NCBI GenBank assembly: GCA_021776655.1
Contig: JAJFFK010000004.1
Span: 62,001-126,000, forward strand
Source of the DNA: Henriciella sp.
GTDB taxonomy: Bacteria; Pseudomonadota; Alphaproteobacteria; Caulobacterales; Hyphomonadaceae
Direction: 5' to 3'
Length of the DNA stretch: 64,000 nucleotides
In this document: piece by piece, positions 53,921 through 63,989 of the stretch
How positions within the stretch are numbered: the first letter of the stretch is position 1
How the letters are laid out: each line of letters starts with the position of its first letter
Notes under the pieces: model-generated
What the model saw: only the letters and a program-made list of their open reading frames with translations
Databases searched by the model: none
What the model was told of the DNA's origin: nothing
Position numbers and translations under genes: made by a program

Positions 53921-55452
53921 TAGCGTCGACGTCCACCGAAGATACCGCGCAGGACGTATTTGGTCAGATCGCGCGCGATGGTGCGGGTGGCGGTACTGAC
54001 CGCGCGCTCAGTAGTTGTCATCCGGGTTGAGCGGCGGCGGCGTGGACGCGCCTTTTCTCTGGCTTTCTTCTTCTCCAGCTCTCGCTCAGTCTTCTCTTCT
54101 TTTTTGGCGAGTTTTTCAGCTATGTCAGAGGCGTCTTCCTCTTTTTTGAGCAGGATTTCGTAAGCCGACTCTCGGTCGATCTCAGCTTCATATTGTCCTG
54201 CGACTGGGCTGTCTTTGATGACCTCTCTGCGCTCTGCATCTGTGGCCGGGCCAAGCCGCGAGGATGGCGGGCGGATGAGTGTGCGTTGCACCACGTTCGG
54301 GGCCCCCTTGCGGTCTAGGGTCGAGACGAGAGCCTCACCTGTGCCAAGATCGGTGATCACCTCAGCTGTGTCGAAATCGGGATTCTCACGGAAGCTTTCA
54401 GCCGCTGCTTTGACGGCTTTGCGCTCTGATGGCGTATAGGCGCGCAGAGCGTGCTGTATCCGGTTGCCGAGCTGGGCGAGAACGCTGTCGGGCAGGTCGC
54501 GTGGGTTCTGAGTGACGAAGAATACGCCAACGCCCTTGGAGCGGATCAGGCGCACGACTTGCTCAATCTTTTCAATCAAGGCGCGCGGGGCGTCTTTGAA
54601 CAGGAGGTGGGCTTCATCGAAGAAGAAAACCAGCTTGGGTTTGTCCGGATCGCCGACCTCTGGCATCCGTTCGAACAGTTCTGAGAGCAGCCAAAGCAGG
54701 AAGGTCGAATAGAGACGCTGTGAATTGATCAGGCGGGTCGAGTCGAGGATGTTGACGATGCCGCGACCATCACGTGTCGTGCGCATCATATCCATCAGGT
54801 TGAGGGCAGGTTCGCCAAAGAACAGGTCAGCGCCTTCGCGCTCGAGCATAAGCAGGCCGCGCTGGATGGCACCAAGACTGGCGGTCGCGACATTGCCGTA
54901 CTCGCGGGTCAGTTCGGCCTTCACTTGCTTGTCGCCCATATGGTTGATCAGTTTGCGCAGGTCTTTCAGGTCGAGCAGCAACATGCCTTCATCGTCGGCA
55001 TATTCAAACGCGATGTTGAGAACGCCTTCCTGGGTGTCGGTCAGGGTCATCAGGCGTGACAGCAGCAGTGGCCCCATTTCGCTGGTCGTGGCGCGAACCG
55101 GGTGGCCCTTCTCGCCAAACACATCCCAGAACACGGTCGGGATGGCGTAATAATCATAGTCCTCAAAGCCGATTTTTTCAGAGCGTGAGATCAGCTTGTC
55201 GTGCAGCTTGTGGTCCTTGGTGCCGCTGACGCAAAGGCCCGACAAGTCGCCTTTAACATCGGCGCAGAATACCGGTACGCCTTCATTGGAGAAGCTCTCA
55301 GCGAGGATTTGCAGGGTCACTGTCTTGCCGGTCCCGGTCGCCCCGGCGATCAGGCCGTGACGATTGGCGCGATTGAGCAACAGTCCCTGCGCAGAATTTG
55401 GTTGACCTGTACCCTCTGCGTCCGCGCCGCCAATAAAGATGCTCTCGCCCAT
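53920..55452 (-). CDS. DUF853/YjgR-family HerA-like P-loop ATPase
   Basis: The 510-aa protein starts at 55452 after a GGGAGAG site. It has Walker [11 protein letters not shown] near residue 36, [12 protein letters not shown], Walker [13 protein letters not shown], and an Arg/Lys-rich C-terminal tail (about 440–510). The family is related to HerA/FtsK-type DNA pumps; YjgR has no settled function. The basic tail suggests nucleic-acid or membrane contact. It is co-transcribed with the YaiI gene. Confidence 0.9.
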   Translation of the reverse strand: MGESIFIGGADAEGTGQPNSAQGLLLNRANRHGLIAGATGTGKTVTLQILAESFSNEGVPVFCADVKGDLSGLCVSGTKDHKLHDKLISRSEKIGFEDYDYYAIPTVFWDVFGEKGHPVRATTSEMGPLLLSRLMTLTDTQEGVLNIAFEYADDEGMLLLDLKDLRKLINHMGDKQVKAELTREYGNVATASLGAIQRGLLMLEREGADLFFGEPALNLMDMMRTTRDGRGIVNILDSTRLINSQRLYSTFLLWLLSELFERMPEVGDPDKPKLVFFFDEAHLLFKDAPRALIEKIEQVVRLIRSKGVGVFFVTQNPRDLPDSVLAQLGNRIQHALRAYTPSERKAVKAAAESFRENPDFDTAEVITDLGTGEALVSTLDRKGAPNVVQRTLIRPPSSRLGPATDAERREVIKDSPVAGQYEAEIDRESAYEILLKKEEDASDIAEKLAKKEEKTERELEKKKAREKARPRRRRSTRMTTTERAVSTATRTIARDLTKYVLRGIFGGRRR

Positions 55453-55597
55453 GCCACTCTCCCAATCAAGCTCTGGGCACACGCTTAAGGATTCGCACTA
55501 GTCGAGCAAGATATATCGCGCAGATTAACTGCGCGCGTTTTTGTGACTGGCCGCAGGGCGCAGGCTTTGCGAAGAGGGTTTTGGAGGCATTTATTTT

Positions 55598-56347
55598 ATG
55601 AGCCGAGTTGCACGCCAATCTCTTATCCCGATCGCAATTGTGCAAGGCTTTGTACCGACCTTGCCGGGATTTGGGATCGGCCAATCGATTGGTGCACGCG
55701 CCGTCGCTGGGGGTGTGCCACCGGAATGGCCCCTAAATGTGCCTGTCGTGATCTGGCCGGTGATCTTTGCCGCCTACCTGACCTTGGCTATGCTCGCTAA
55801 TGTCAAACCGGAACATGTCGAGGATCGGCTTGCCGGACCGCTTGCTTTAGCTGGAGCAGGGCACGCGATCTGGATGTTCAGCGCTCAAATGTTTGGGCTG
55901 GTCTGGCTCGACTTTCTGATCCTGCTGCCGGTCCTTTTATGTGCGTGGGAAGCGGCCCATCGATTGGGCCGAATTGGCGGATTTGACGGCACAACGCGGC
56001 GGCTGGTGAGCTGCTTGAGCGTTGGACTGATGGCCGGGTGGCTGACATTTCTGGTGGCGATCAGCTTGCCAGAGCTTGGGCGCTGGCTGTTACAGCGCGG
56101 ACCAAGCGATATGGTTTGGCAATCCCTGTGGCTGGCAATCTTGCCGATGGTGACGCTGGCCGAAGTGTTTTATCGGCGGGTTAGTCGCTCTGGATGGTTC
56201 GTGGTCGCGCTTGGCAGCGGGATGCTGGGGATTGCAGCCAATACCTGGTATCGCACCGAAACCCATAGCTTGGCGTTTATTGTACTGATTGCAGTTTGGA
56301 TCGTGATCGCACGCCGTAAGGGTCTGGCGGTGTCACGACCCGATTAA
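55598..56347 (+). CDS. Integral membrane protein of unknown function, 249 aa
   Basis: Seven or so hydrophobic segments occupy most of the protein, with a short cytoplasmic start (MSRVARQSLIPIAIVQG) and a basic end (IARRKGLAVSRPD). A GGAGG site lies 13 nt upstream of the ATG. No family motif is recognised. Its TAA stop overlaps that of the PodJ-like gene in TTAA. Confidence 0.75.
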   Translation: MSRVARQSLIPIAIVQGFVPTLPGFGIGQSIGARAVAGGVPPEWPLNVPVVIWPVIFAAYLTLAMLANVKPEHVEDRLAGPLALAGAGHAIWMFSAQMFGLVWLDFLILLPVLLCAWEAAHRLGRIGGFDGTTRRLVSCLSVGLMAGWLTFLVAISLPELGRWLLQRGPSDMVWQSLWLAILPMVTLAEVFYRRVSRSGWFVVALGSGMLGIAANTWYRTETHSLAFIVLIAVWIVIARRKGLAVSRPD

Positions 56348-59300
56348 GCGGCTTGCGCTTGGGTATTGAGATGCTCGACCAATTCATCGCTGATTTGACC
56401 ATCGGTTGGTAGCCCGGCATCGGCTTGGAATGATCTGATCGCCGTTCGTGTGCCCGCGCCCGGAATGCCATCAGGCGTACCTGCCGAATAACCCAAACCG
56501 TTCAAGACAACCTGGATCGTGGCGACTTGCTCACGCGTGCCATTCTCCCAGGCCTGAGGGCCGAAATCACCGTTGGCTGCGGGCAGGGGCGTAGTTGGCG
56601 TCCATGTGGTGGCGCGGCGCTGTGCGGCTTGAGCCTGCTCAAGGGTCAATAAATCGCGCAACTGAGTGACATTGCCCGGCGCACTGGCATCGCCGTTTCT
56701 GGCGGCAATTTCATACCAATACAGGGCTTCGGTTTTGCTCGGTGAAATACCTAGGCCATTTTCGTACAGAACGGCGAGATTGTACTGGCTGTCGACCAGT
56801 CCGGTATCGGCGGCTTTTTTGAACCATTCCGCCGCCGCCGCATAAGATTGCGGGCCCGCCTCACCATCGGCATAGAAGACGGCCAGATCGTGCATGGCTT
56901 TGATATTGCCGCCTTGCGCCGCTTTTTGTGTCCAGGCACGGGCCTCGACCAGGTCGCGTGGGACGCCAAGGCCCTGTTCGTGGAGTTTGCCGAGGCGATA
57001 CTGCGCGGTGGCCAGGCCTTGCTGCGCGGCGCGGACCACATAATCGGAACCTGCTGCATAATCGCTGGCGGCGAGGCGGGCTTCGCCCCATTTGAATTGA
57101 GCTACAGGATCGCCTTCAACTGCGGCACGTTCCAAGGTCAGCCGTATCGGCACGACCGGCAGTTCAAGCCGCTCGACAATCGGCGTTTCCAGCTCTGTAA
57201 TGGCTGCCAATGGCTGGGCATTAGGAGATGTGCTGCCTTCTTCATCGAACAATTCTGTTGTGAGAGCAGCTTGGGTTTCGTCATAGGTAACACCCTCCAG
57301 GGTCGGTGGTGGCACGGCTGCAACGGTGTCTGGCGTGTCGCCGGTCAGGGTCGCCATATTGATCGCGCCGCTGGGCGCATCCTGCTTTCCGCGCAAGACC
57401 AGATATGTCCCAGCACTGGCTGCGGAGGCAACGATCAAGGCGGTAACCGCTGCGATTGCGGGTATTTTATTCGATTTGCGCAGACCGAGTGACGCGTCGC
57501 GACGCCCTGCCGAAGCGGACGCACGCCTGTCCTTGAGCGGTGGCTGAACGCCTTCTTTTGCTGCGGTGATCGCGGCGCGCCGGGCCCGTGCGAGATAATC
57601 GGCTGGTTCGTCTTCGGGAACTGAGGGTTCGAGGTCTTGAAACGGGATATTTGCGTCCGCCTCATCCTCATGCATCTCTGACGATTCGGTTGTCAGGTCG
57701 AAATCATCTGAATACTCGTCAGCAAAAATATCGCTGTCGCGCGCTTCGTCACGGCCATCATTCCAGGCATCTGTGCTGCCCAATTCATCAAGAAAGTCCT
57801 CGACTGAGTTGTCAGTGACGTGTTCAACAGACAGGTCCGGCGTATCGATCTGCGCGGCGCGGTAATCCTCATCAACAGTTTCTGTGTCAGCCGCCCAGTC
57901 TTCTTGATCCGCTTGCGTGTCAGCGTCGGTGATATCGTCAGTTAAGGCCTGTAAACCAGCGACAAAAGCGAAGTCATCATCATTCGCTGCGGGTGCAACT
58001 TGGTCTGGTTCTAGCGCGGTCTCGGCGACGCTCAGCTCCTCTTCTGGCTGGCTGAGCGACAAGTCTATATCTGCGATCGCTTCAATCTCAGGACGGGCTG
58101 CTTCTTCGATATGCGGCGGCAGGTTAAAGTCTTCTACCGCTTCCAGGCGAGCGGCCAGGGACGCCATCGCTTTTTGAACGGGTGAGACGAATGAAACGGT
58201 TTGTGATTGCATGTCCGACAGGCGCTCTGACATGTTCTCCAAGGCTTTGGACAAGCGCACGTCTTGGGCTTGTGCGGCGGTCGCTAATGATTCTTGGATC
58301 GTATCGGCGGTGGCGTCCTGGCGAGCCTGCACACGCCGGATGGCGCCTGCGACCTGTTCGCCGACTTGTTCAATCGCCGCGGCGCTGCGGTTTTCGCTTT
58401 CGACAACGCGTTGGTTCAACTGATCAGATAGCGAATCCATTTGCGCGCCAACCTGGTCGACAAGCCGTGCTTCGCGGTCGTCGCTGGCATCAAGACGATC
58501 GCTAAGCGCATCCATCGTGCTGCCCAGCCGCCCCATCAGTTCCGGGTTTTCGCCAGTGGCTGCCTGCTCAATCTCATTCGCCAGTTCGGTTCGCGATTGT
58601 TCGATACGGGTGCGCAGATCGCGCGCAAGATCGTCAAACCGCGTTTCAAGTTCCTTGCGCAAGGCCTCGGCCCGTTCCGGGTTGGAGTGGATGGCGACTG
58701 CATCGATGCGATCATCCAGGCTGGCAAATGTCTGTTCCAGCGCTTTCAGAGCGGTATCGGTGGTATTTTCTGCACGGTTCAAGCGTTCCTGAATACGCAC
58801 TAAAGTGCCTTCCATTGACGTGATCGCGCCGGAAACGTCGCCTTCGACGGCTTTCATGCGTGTGTTGACATCTTCGACTTTTGCCAGCTTGGTGGCGACA
58901 CTGGCCTCAATTGCAGAAAACCGTTCTGACAGGTGACGGCTAGTGCCTTCAGCGCGCAGCTCAGATTGCTCAACCGCCTTCTCGACCCGCTGTGCAGCGT
59001 CTGCAAGCGTCGTCTCGACCTTGACTTCCATGCCTTCAACGCGGTCCGACAGACCGCCAAATCCAGATTCCATTCGGCCCTTGATGGCACTGGTCTCGTC
59101 CTGGCTGAGATTGTTTTCCTCATAGACATGCGTGGCAAGTTTCCCGAGCGCCTGTTCAAGCGCTTTCATTGCTTGCAGGTTCTGATGCCCGGTATCGTCG
59201 GTTTCGATCTGTTCGACTTTCAATTGCAGCGTTTCGTGCGTTTCGCGCAACTCATCGATCATGCTTTCAACTTCTGCAGCCATCGCAGAGGACGCATGTT

Positions 59301-59601
59301 CAGTGCCTTCGAGCCGGGCCAGAAGACCGAGCACGGACTGGTCAATACCGGTAATTGCCAAGGTTGAGCGCGCCTCAACAGCTTCAATGCGCCGGGTCAG
59401 GCCATCAAGTGATGTGGTTGGATTTTGGCGCATGTCGGGCAGGCTTGGCATATCGCGCGGTCCAGCCTCGCTATGTCCCTGCAGGAGAATGCCGTTGATA
59501 TAATCACCGAGGGTGACCCCTTCGAGCCGTGCTTTTTCCTTGGCGACTGCGCGCGCGCGGTCGTCAATTCCCTTGACGCTCCAGGATCCGTAACTGCTCA
59601 T
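56344..59601 (-). CDS. podJ: PodJ-like polar organiser: coiled coil, one membrane span, SEL1 repeats, peptidoglycan-binding domain
   Basis: The 1085-aa protein starts MSSYGSWSVKGIDDRARAVA; WSVKGID and AKEKARLEGVTLGDYING match the N terminus of Caulobacter PodJ. Residues about 60–480 are coiled coil; about 490–690 is acidic and disordered; one membrane span is at about 711–733; SEL1-like repeats cover about 828–971; a PG_binding_1 domain is at about 1020–1080. PodJ marks the flagellar pole and organises signalling and pilus proteins, with the periplasmic part contacting the wall. The ATG at 59601 (GGAG, 9-nt spacing) is preferred to an upstream TTG. Orthology rests on architecture and the N-terminal motif. 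Confidence 0.85.
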   Translation of the reverse strand: MSSYGSWSVKGIDDRARAVAKEKARLEGVTLGDYINGILLQGHSEAGPRDMPSLPDMRQNPTTSLDGLTRRIEAVEARSTLAITGIDQSVLGLLARLEGTEHASSAMAAEVESMIDELRETHETLQLKVEQIETDDTGHQNLQAMKALEQALGKLATHVYEENNLSQDETSAIKGRMESGFGGLSDRVEGMEVKVETTLADAAQRVEKAVEQSELRAEGTSRHLSERFSAIEASVATKLAKVEDVNTRMKAVEGDVSGAITSMEGTLVRIQERLNRAENTTDTALKALEQTFASLDDRIDAVAIHSNPERAEALRKELETRFDDLARDLRTRIEQSRTELANEIEQAATGENPELMGRLGSTMDALSDRLDASDDREARLVDQVGAQMDSLSDQLNQRVVESENRSAAAIEQVGEQVAGAIRRVQARQDATADTIQESLATAAQAQDVRLSKALENMSERLSDMQSQTVSFVSPVQKAMASLAARLEAVEDFNLPPHIEEAARPEIEAIADIDLSLSQPEEELSVAETALEPDQVAPAANDDDFAFVAGLQALTDDITDADTQADQEDWAADTETVDEDYRAAQIDTPDLSVEHVTDNSVEDFLDELGSTDAWNDGRDEARDSDIFADEYSDDFDLTTESSEMHEDEADANIPFQDLEPSVPEDEPADYLARARRAAITAAKEGVQPPLKDRRASASAGRRDASLGLRKSNKIPAIAAVTALIVASAASAGTYLVLRGKQDAPSGAINMATLTGDTPDTVAAVPPPTLEGVTYDETQAALTTELFDEEGSTSPNAQPLAAITELETPIVERLELPVVPIRLTLERAAVEGDPVAQFKWGEARLAASDYAAGSDYVVRAAQQGLATAQYRLGKLHEQGLGVPRDLVEARAWTQKAAQGGNIKAMHDLAVFYADGEAGPQSYAAAAEWFKKAADTGLVDSQYNLAVLYENGLGISPSKTEALYWYEIAARNGDASAPGNVTQLRDLLTLEQAQAAQRRATTWTPTTPLPAANGDFGPQAWENGTREQVATIQVVLNGLGYSAGTPDGIPGAGTRTAIRSFQADAGLPTDGQISDELVEHLNTQAQAA

Positions 59602-59768
59602 CGCCGAATACTCCAACGAGGGTGCCGAGTGATTCGCCCCGACACCAATAAATGACTCTCAAACAGTTGAATGCCCGTAAGGCTCTTAATTCCGGGTTAA
59701 AAAGGTAAACAGAATACAGTAAATTCGTAACACTCTGCATGGCGGGGTGTGATTTTCCCGGGGTGACG

Positions 59769-59784
59769 TTGACGTTCGCGTAAA
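59769..59784. promoter_or_regulatory. Candidate operator TTGACG-N4-CGTAAA upstream of the MerR gene
   Basis: TTGACGTTCGCGTAAA lies 20 bp upstream of the MerR-family start. It matches TTGACGCTAACGTAAA at 62222–62237 at all 12 outer positions. The half-sites TTGACG and CGTAAA are near-inverted copies, suiting a dimeric regulator. The TTGACG could also serve as a -35 element with CATAAG 17 bp on. Confidence 0.6.
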
Positions 59785-59804
59785 GGTCGGCCATAAGTCG
59801 CGCC

Positions 59805-60284
59805 ATGGCAGATACCGTAACGTCACTATCGATCGCTGATTCGCGAACCTACTCCATTTCAGAGTTGGCCCGCGAGTTTGGAATAACTCCACGCGCCCTG
59901 CGCTTTTACGAAGACAAGGATATGCTGCACCCGGCGCGGGATGGCATGACCCGTGTTTATTCGCATCGCGACCGGGCTCGTGTCACGATTATTGTCCGGC
60001 TGAAGCGCCTTGGCCTTCCGCTTGCTGACATTCGCGAAATTCTTGATCTTTACGGTCTGGATGATGACCAGCGGGCGCAGATGAGGATGTCACGCATCAA
60101 GTTCCAGAATCAGATCAAAGAGCTGGAAAGCCAGCGTGAAGATATCGAGATGGCCCTGCAAGAACTGCATCGCGGGCTTGAGTGGCTGGATAGTAATTTG
60201 TCGAAGGTTGGCCCGGCTGCCGGGGATGCCGAAGACGTCAAAGCGTATGAAGCGGTCGCGCGTCGCCAGCTTAATGATGCATAA
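59805..60284 (+). CDS. MerR-family regulator, probably of acyl-CoA catabolism (LiuR-like)
   Basis: The 159-aa protein has a winged helix at about 16–85 (YSISELAREFGITPRALRFYEDKDML, RVYSHRDRARVTIIVRLK in order) and a dimerisation coiled coil at about 95–135. Metal-binding Cys of metal-sensing MerR members are absent. LiuR regulators control branched-chain amino-acid and fatty-acid degradation in proteobacteria, and the downstream acyl-CoA dehydrogenase, thioesterase and thiolase fit. The naming as LiuR-like is inferred from size, context and the shared motif. Confidence 0.85.
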   Translation: MADTVTSLSIADSRTYSISELAREFGITPRALRFYEDKDMLHPARDGMTRVYSHRDRARVTIIVRLKRLGLPLADIREILDLYGLDDDQRAQMRMSRIKFQNQIKELESQREDIEMALQELHRGLEWLDSNLSKVGPAAGDAEDVKAYEAVARRQLNDA

Positions 60285-60353
60285 GGTCTGTTGACCAATT
60301 GAAACTGTGGCGCTCGTAATTGGCGTCACAGTTGCTTTTATGAGGATTCCCAG

Positions 60354-62135
60354 ATGCCGCGCTATGATGCCCCGATCCGCGATATGCAGTTCATTTTGCA
60401 CGATTTCCTGTCGCTTCAGAACTATTCCAATCTCCCCGGCTTTGAAGACGCGACGCCTGATCTGATTGATGCAATCCTGGAAGAGTCTGGCAAGTTTGCA
60501 AAAGACGTTCTTGCGCCGCTCAACATGGTTGGCGACACCCAGGGCTGTATTCGCAACAATGATGGCAGTGTGAAGACCCCGGATGGTTTCAAGCAAGCCT
60601 ATTCGCAGATGGTTGAGAATGGCTGGCCATTGTTAAGCAAAACACCTGAAATGGGTGGGCAGGGCCTGCCGCACATATTGCAAATGGCCTGTAGCGAAAT
60701 GACCTCATCGGCTAATATGGCTTTCGGCATGTATCCCGGTCTGACCGCAGGCGCTTACGAGGCGTTGATGGAGGGTGGATCGGACGAATTAAAACAAAAA
60801 TATGGACCGAACATGGCGGCGGCGAAATGGGCCGGCACGATGAACCTGACCGAGCCGCAATGCGGCACTGATCTTGGCCTGATCAAAACCAAAGCAGTCG
60901 CGCAAGGCGATAGCAGCTACAAGATCACGGGTCAGAAAATCTGGATTTCCGGCGGCGAGCAGGATTTGACCGAGAATATCATTCACCTGGTTTTGGCCCG
61001 AATTGAAGGCGCACCAGACGGCATCAGAGGCATCTCACTTTTCGTCGTGCCGAAATTTATCGTTAATGATGACGGTTCGCTGGGCGCGCGCAATCTGGCA
61101 ACCTGTGGCGGGCTTGAAGAAAAGATGGGCATTCATGGCAATGCCACCTGCGTGATGAATTTTGATGGTGCCTCAGGCTGGCTCGTCGGCGAAGAGAATA
61201 AGGGCATGCGGACAATGTTCGTGATGATGAACCAGGCCCGTCTCGGGGTTGGCTTACAGGGGTTGAGCCAAGCGGAAGTTGCTTATCAGAACGCGGTTGA
61301 TTTCGCGCAAGACCGCTTGCAAATGCGCTCATTGAAAGGCCCGGTTGCACCGGACAAACCCGCCGATCCGATCATTGTTCATCCCGATGTTCGCCGTATG
61401 CTGATGGACCAGAAGGCCTTCATTGAGGGCGCCCGGGCGTTTGCCTATTGGACGGCGCTGTTTGGCGATCTACAGCATAAATCGCCGGATGAGAAAATTC
61501 GCGAAAGCGCCGAAGACTATATGGCGCTGATGACCCCGGTGATCAAAGCGTTCCTGACTGATCGCGGTCACAAGATGACGAATGAGGCCCAGCAAGTGCT
61601 CGGCGGGTCGGGCTTCACCAAGGAGTGGGGACTGGAACAATTTGTTCGCGATTGCCGGATCACGCTGATCTATGAAGGCACCAATGGTATTCAGGCGCTC
61701 GATCTGGTCGGCCGCAAACTGGCAGCGAATGGCGGACGTGCCGTGTTCAGGTTCTTCGCCGAGATGGATGATTTTATCGGCTCCAATAGCGACGACGCTG
61801 ATATGGCACCCTTCATTGAAGGTCTGACGCTGGCCAAAACGCAGCTGCAGGAAGGCACGACCTGGTTGATGCAGAACGGCATGTCGGATTTCAATAATGC
61901 TGGGGCAGGTTCGACCGACTATCTGCAATTGTTTGGTCTCACGGCGCTCGGCTATATCTGGTCTAAAATGGCCAAGGTTGCGTTCGAAAAGCGCGGCGAT
62001 GATCCCTATTATGACGATAAGATCACCACCGGGAAATATTATATGGCGCGGGTCCTGCCAGAGACAGGATCACATCTGGCCAAGCTGAAAACCGGCGCTG
62101 AACCCGTGATGGCATTGGCAGCAGATCGATTCTAA
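60354..62135 (+). CDS. Acyl-CoA dehydrogenase with C-terminal extension
   Basis: The 593-aa FAD enzyme has NLTEPQCGTDLG, QKIWISGGE, ARLGVGLQGL and IYEGTNGIQALDLVGRKL with the likely catalytic base Glu441. A C-terminal domain (about 465–593) is typical of long members such as the DmdC (methylmercaptopropionyl-CoA) and related FadE-like groups; which substrate applies is unclear. A GAGGATT site precedes the start. It lies 69 bp after the MerR gene on the same strand. Confidence 0.93.
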   Translation: MPRYDAPIRDMQFILHDFLSLQNYSNLPGFEDATPDLIDAILEESGKFAKDVLAPLNMVGDTQGCIRNNDGSVKTPDGFKQAYSQMVENGWPLLSKTPEMGGQGLPHILQMACSEMTSSANMAFGMYPGLTAGAYEALMEGGSDELKQKYGPNMAAAKWAGTMNLTEPQCGTDLGLIKTKAVAQGDSSYKITGQKIWISGGEQDLTENIIHLVLARIEGAPDGIRGISLFVVPKFIVNDDGSLGARNLATCGGLEEKMGIHGNATCVMNFDGASGWLVGEENKGMRTMFVMMNQARLGVGLQGLSQAEVAYQNAVDFAQDRLQMRSLKGPVAPDKPADPIIVHPDVRRMLMDQKAFIEGARAFAYWTALFGDLQHKSPDEKIRESAEDYMALMTPVIKAFLTDRGHKMTNEAQQVLGGSGFTKEWGLEQFVRDCRITLIYEGTNGIQALDLVGRKLAANGGRAVFRFFAEMDDFIGSNSDDADMAPFIEGLTLAKTQLQEGTTWLMQNGMSDFNNAGAGSTDYLQLFGLTALGYIWSKMAKVAFEKRGDDPYYDDKITTGKYYMARVLPETGSHLAKLKTGAEPVMALAADRF

Positions 62136-62149
62136 ATCATTTCCGCACA

Positions 62150-62168
62150 TGTGGGGATGAGCGAGTTA
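62150..62168. repeat. Fragment of the GTGGGGATGAGCG element
   Basis: GTGGGGATGAGCGAGTT here matches the right side of the inverted repeat at 20291–20336 except for one missing base. Only one arm is present. It lies just after the acyl-CoA dehydrogenase stop. Confidence 0.45.
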
Positions 62169-62221
62169 GAGGTGAGTTTTCGCCGCGACACGACTCGCTA
62201 TTTCCTGCCAGACATCTTATG

Positions 62222-62237
62222 TTGACGCTAACGTAAA
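62222..62237. promoter_or_regulatory. Candidate operator TTGACG-N4-CGTAAA upstream of the thioesterase
   Basis: TTGACGCTAACGTAAA lies 16 bp before the thioesterase ATG at 62254 and repeats the motif at 59769–59784 in the same orientation. Its position suggests control of the thioesterase–thiolase pair by the adjacent MerR protein. Confidence 0.6.
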
Positions 62238-62253
62238 CGATAACTTGGTTGCC

Positions 62254-62682
62254 ATGCCCGATAGCCAGCTCATGTACGATCTGTTCAAGCAGCCTGCAGA
62301 GAGCTCGCGCTCGCTTGGGTTTGAGTTGATTACACTGGATATGAAAACCATGACAACTCGCGTGCGCTTTGACGGCAAGTCTGAGTTCACCAATCCGGCG
62401 GGTTATGTCCAGGGCGGATACTTGTCGGCGATGATGGACGATACAATTGGCATGCTTGCCACGATCAAGACCGGGACACGGGCTTTCCCCTCGACGATTG
62501 ACCTCCATATCCAATTCTTGCGCCCGGTTCGGGTTGGCGTAATCGAAGTCGCCGCCCGGCTTCGCAATATTGGCCGCTCTGTGATATTCGCAGAGGCAGA
62601 TTTATACGACGCGCGCGGCAAGGAGGCTGCTCGCGCCACCGCATCGCTTGCCATCAATCCTATGAAGGCACCCGCTAAATAG
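62254..62682 (+). CDS. PaaI-family hotdog-fold acyl-CoA thioesterase
   Basis: The 142-aa protein has the hotdog core: [23 protein letters not shown], with the catalytic-helix acidic pair, then [12 protein letters not shown] and [18 protein letters not shown]. Such enzymes hydrolyse acyl-CoA thioesters in the cytoplasm; the chain type is unknown. The ATG at 62254 lacks a clear ribosome-binding site, and a TTG at 62245 in frame is an alternative. It ends 28 bp before the thiolase gene and is probably co-transcribed. Confidence 0.88.
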   Translation: MPDSQLMYDLFKQPAESSRSLGFELITLDMKTMTTRVRFDGKSEFTNPAGYVQGGYLSAMMDDTIGMLATIKTGTRAFPSTIDLHIQFLRPVRVGVIEVAARLRNIGRSVIFAEADLYDARGKEAARATASLAINPMKAPAK

Positions 62683-62710
62683 TTCGAACACGAAACAGGA
62701 GAAACCTCCC

Positions 62711-63916
62711 ATGAATGAAGCTTATATCTACGACGCTGTGCGCACGCCGCGCGGTAAGGGCAAAAAAACCGGTGCGCTGCACGAAATTACCGCGCTGGAG
62801 CTTTCGACCCAGACGTTGGAAGCGATCCGTGACCGCAGTAATCTTGATACGTCTTATGTCGATGATGTTGTGCTCGGCTGTGTTTCTCCTGTCGGTGAGC
62901 AGGGCGGCGACATAGCTCGTATCGCTGTACTCAATGCTGATTATGCTGAAACCACAGCAGGCGTTCAGGTTGACCGGTTCTGCGCCTCGGGCCTCGAAGC
63001 GTGTAATATTGCGGCGTCTAAAGTGATGACCGGCGAGGCCGATATGGCGATTGGTGGCGGGATTGAAAGCATGTCGCGTGTCGCGATGGGCGCGAGCGGT
63101 GGTGCCTGGCCGTCTGACCCGCAAATCGCGCTGAAATCCTACTTCTCTCCGCAAGGGGTAGGTGCCGATACAATCGCAACCAAATGGGGTTTCTCTCGCG
63201 ATGATGTGGATGCGTTTGCAGTCGAGAGCCAAAAGCGCGCGGCGCGGGCTTGGGAAGACGGCCGTTTCTCAAAATCTATCGTTGCGGTTAAAGATCAGAT
63301 GGGCGGCATTCGTCTCAACCATGACGAGCATATGCGCCCCGACGCGACGATGCAGAGCCTTGCATCGCTTAACCCGGCCTTTGAAGGCCTCGGCGCGATG
63401 GGCTTCGATGATGTGATCAAAATGCGTTATCCAGAACTGGAAAGCATCAATCACGTGCACCATGCAGGCAACTCGTCTGGCATCGTTGATGGCGCGTCAG
63501 CTGTGCTGTTCGGCAGTAAGGAAATGGGCGAGAAGTTCGGCCTGAAACCGCGCGCGCGGGTCCGTCAAATGGCGTCGATTGGCTCAGAGCCTGGCATCAT
63601 GCTGACCGGGCCGACCGATGTCACGCTCAAGGCGCTGAAGAAAGCTGGCATGGCTGTTGATGATATTGATCTGTACGAACTGAACGAAGCGTTCGCGTCT
63701 GTGGTTTTGCTCATGATGCACAAGCTCAATATTTCGCACGACAAGATGAACGTCAATGGCGGCGCGATTGCGATGGGTCATCCGCTGGGCGCGACCGGCG
63801 GTATGCTGCTCGGCACGATGCTCGATGAGCTAGAGCGCGCTGACAAGGAAACCGCGCTGATTACGCTATGCGTTGGCGCCGGCATGGGCACCGCAACAAT
63901 TATTGAGCGGGTTTAG
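62711..63916 (+). CDS. Acetyl-CoA acyltransferase (thiolase)
   Basis: The 401-aa protein has the nucleophile Cys91 in [22 protein letters not shown], the His motif [15 protein letters not shown] and the second Cys in TLCVGAGMG. These are the three thiolase active-site blocks. It cleaves 3-ketoacyl-CoA (FadA type) or condenses acetyl-CoA; the context of dehydrogenase and thioesterase favours the degradative role. A CAGGAG site precedes the start. Confidence 0.96.
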   Translation: MNEAYIYDAVRTPRGKGKKTGALHEITALELSTQTLEAIRDRSNLDTSYVDDVVLGCVSPVGEQGGDIARIAVLNADYAETTAGVQVDRFCASGLEACNIAASKVMTGEADMAIGGGIESMSRVAMGASGGAWPSDPQIALKSYFSPQGVGADTIATKWGFSRDDVDAFAVESQKRAARAWEDGRFSKSIVAVKDQMGGIRLNHDEHMRPDATMQSLASLNPAFEGLGAMGFDDVIKMRYPELESINHVHHAGNSSGIVDGASAVLFGSKEMGEKFGLKPRARVRQMASIGSEPGIMLTGPTDVTLKALKKAGMAVDDIDLYELNEAFASVVLLMMHKLNISHDKMNVNGGAIAMGHPLGATGGMLLGTMLDELERADKETALITLCVGAGMGTATIIERV

Positions 63917-63952
63917 TGTCCCACAAGGCCCCCTCCGACCCCTACGGGCCCA

Positions 63953-63976
63953 CCTCCCCCACATTCGTGGTGGAGG
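63953..63976. repeat. Small palindromic repeat (CCTCCCC...GGTGGAGG type) after the thiolase gene
   Basis: CCTCCCCCAC pairs with GTGGTGGAGG across an ATTC loop. It resembles the hairpin at 25133–25156. The right arm also supplies the GGAGGAG ahead of the next ATG. Confidence 0.6.
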
Positions 63977-63989
63977 AGAAGAGCGCGTC

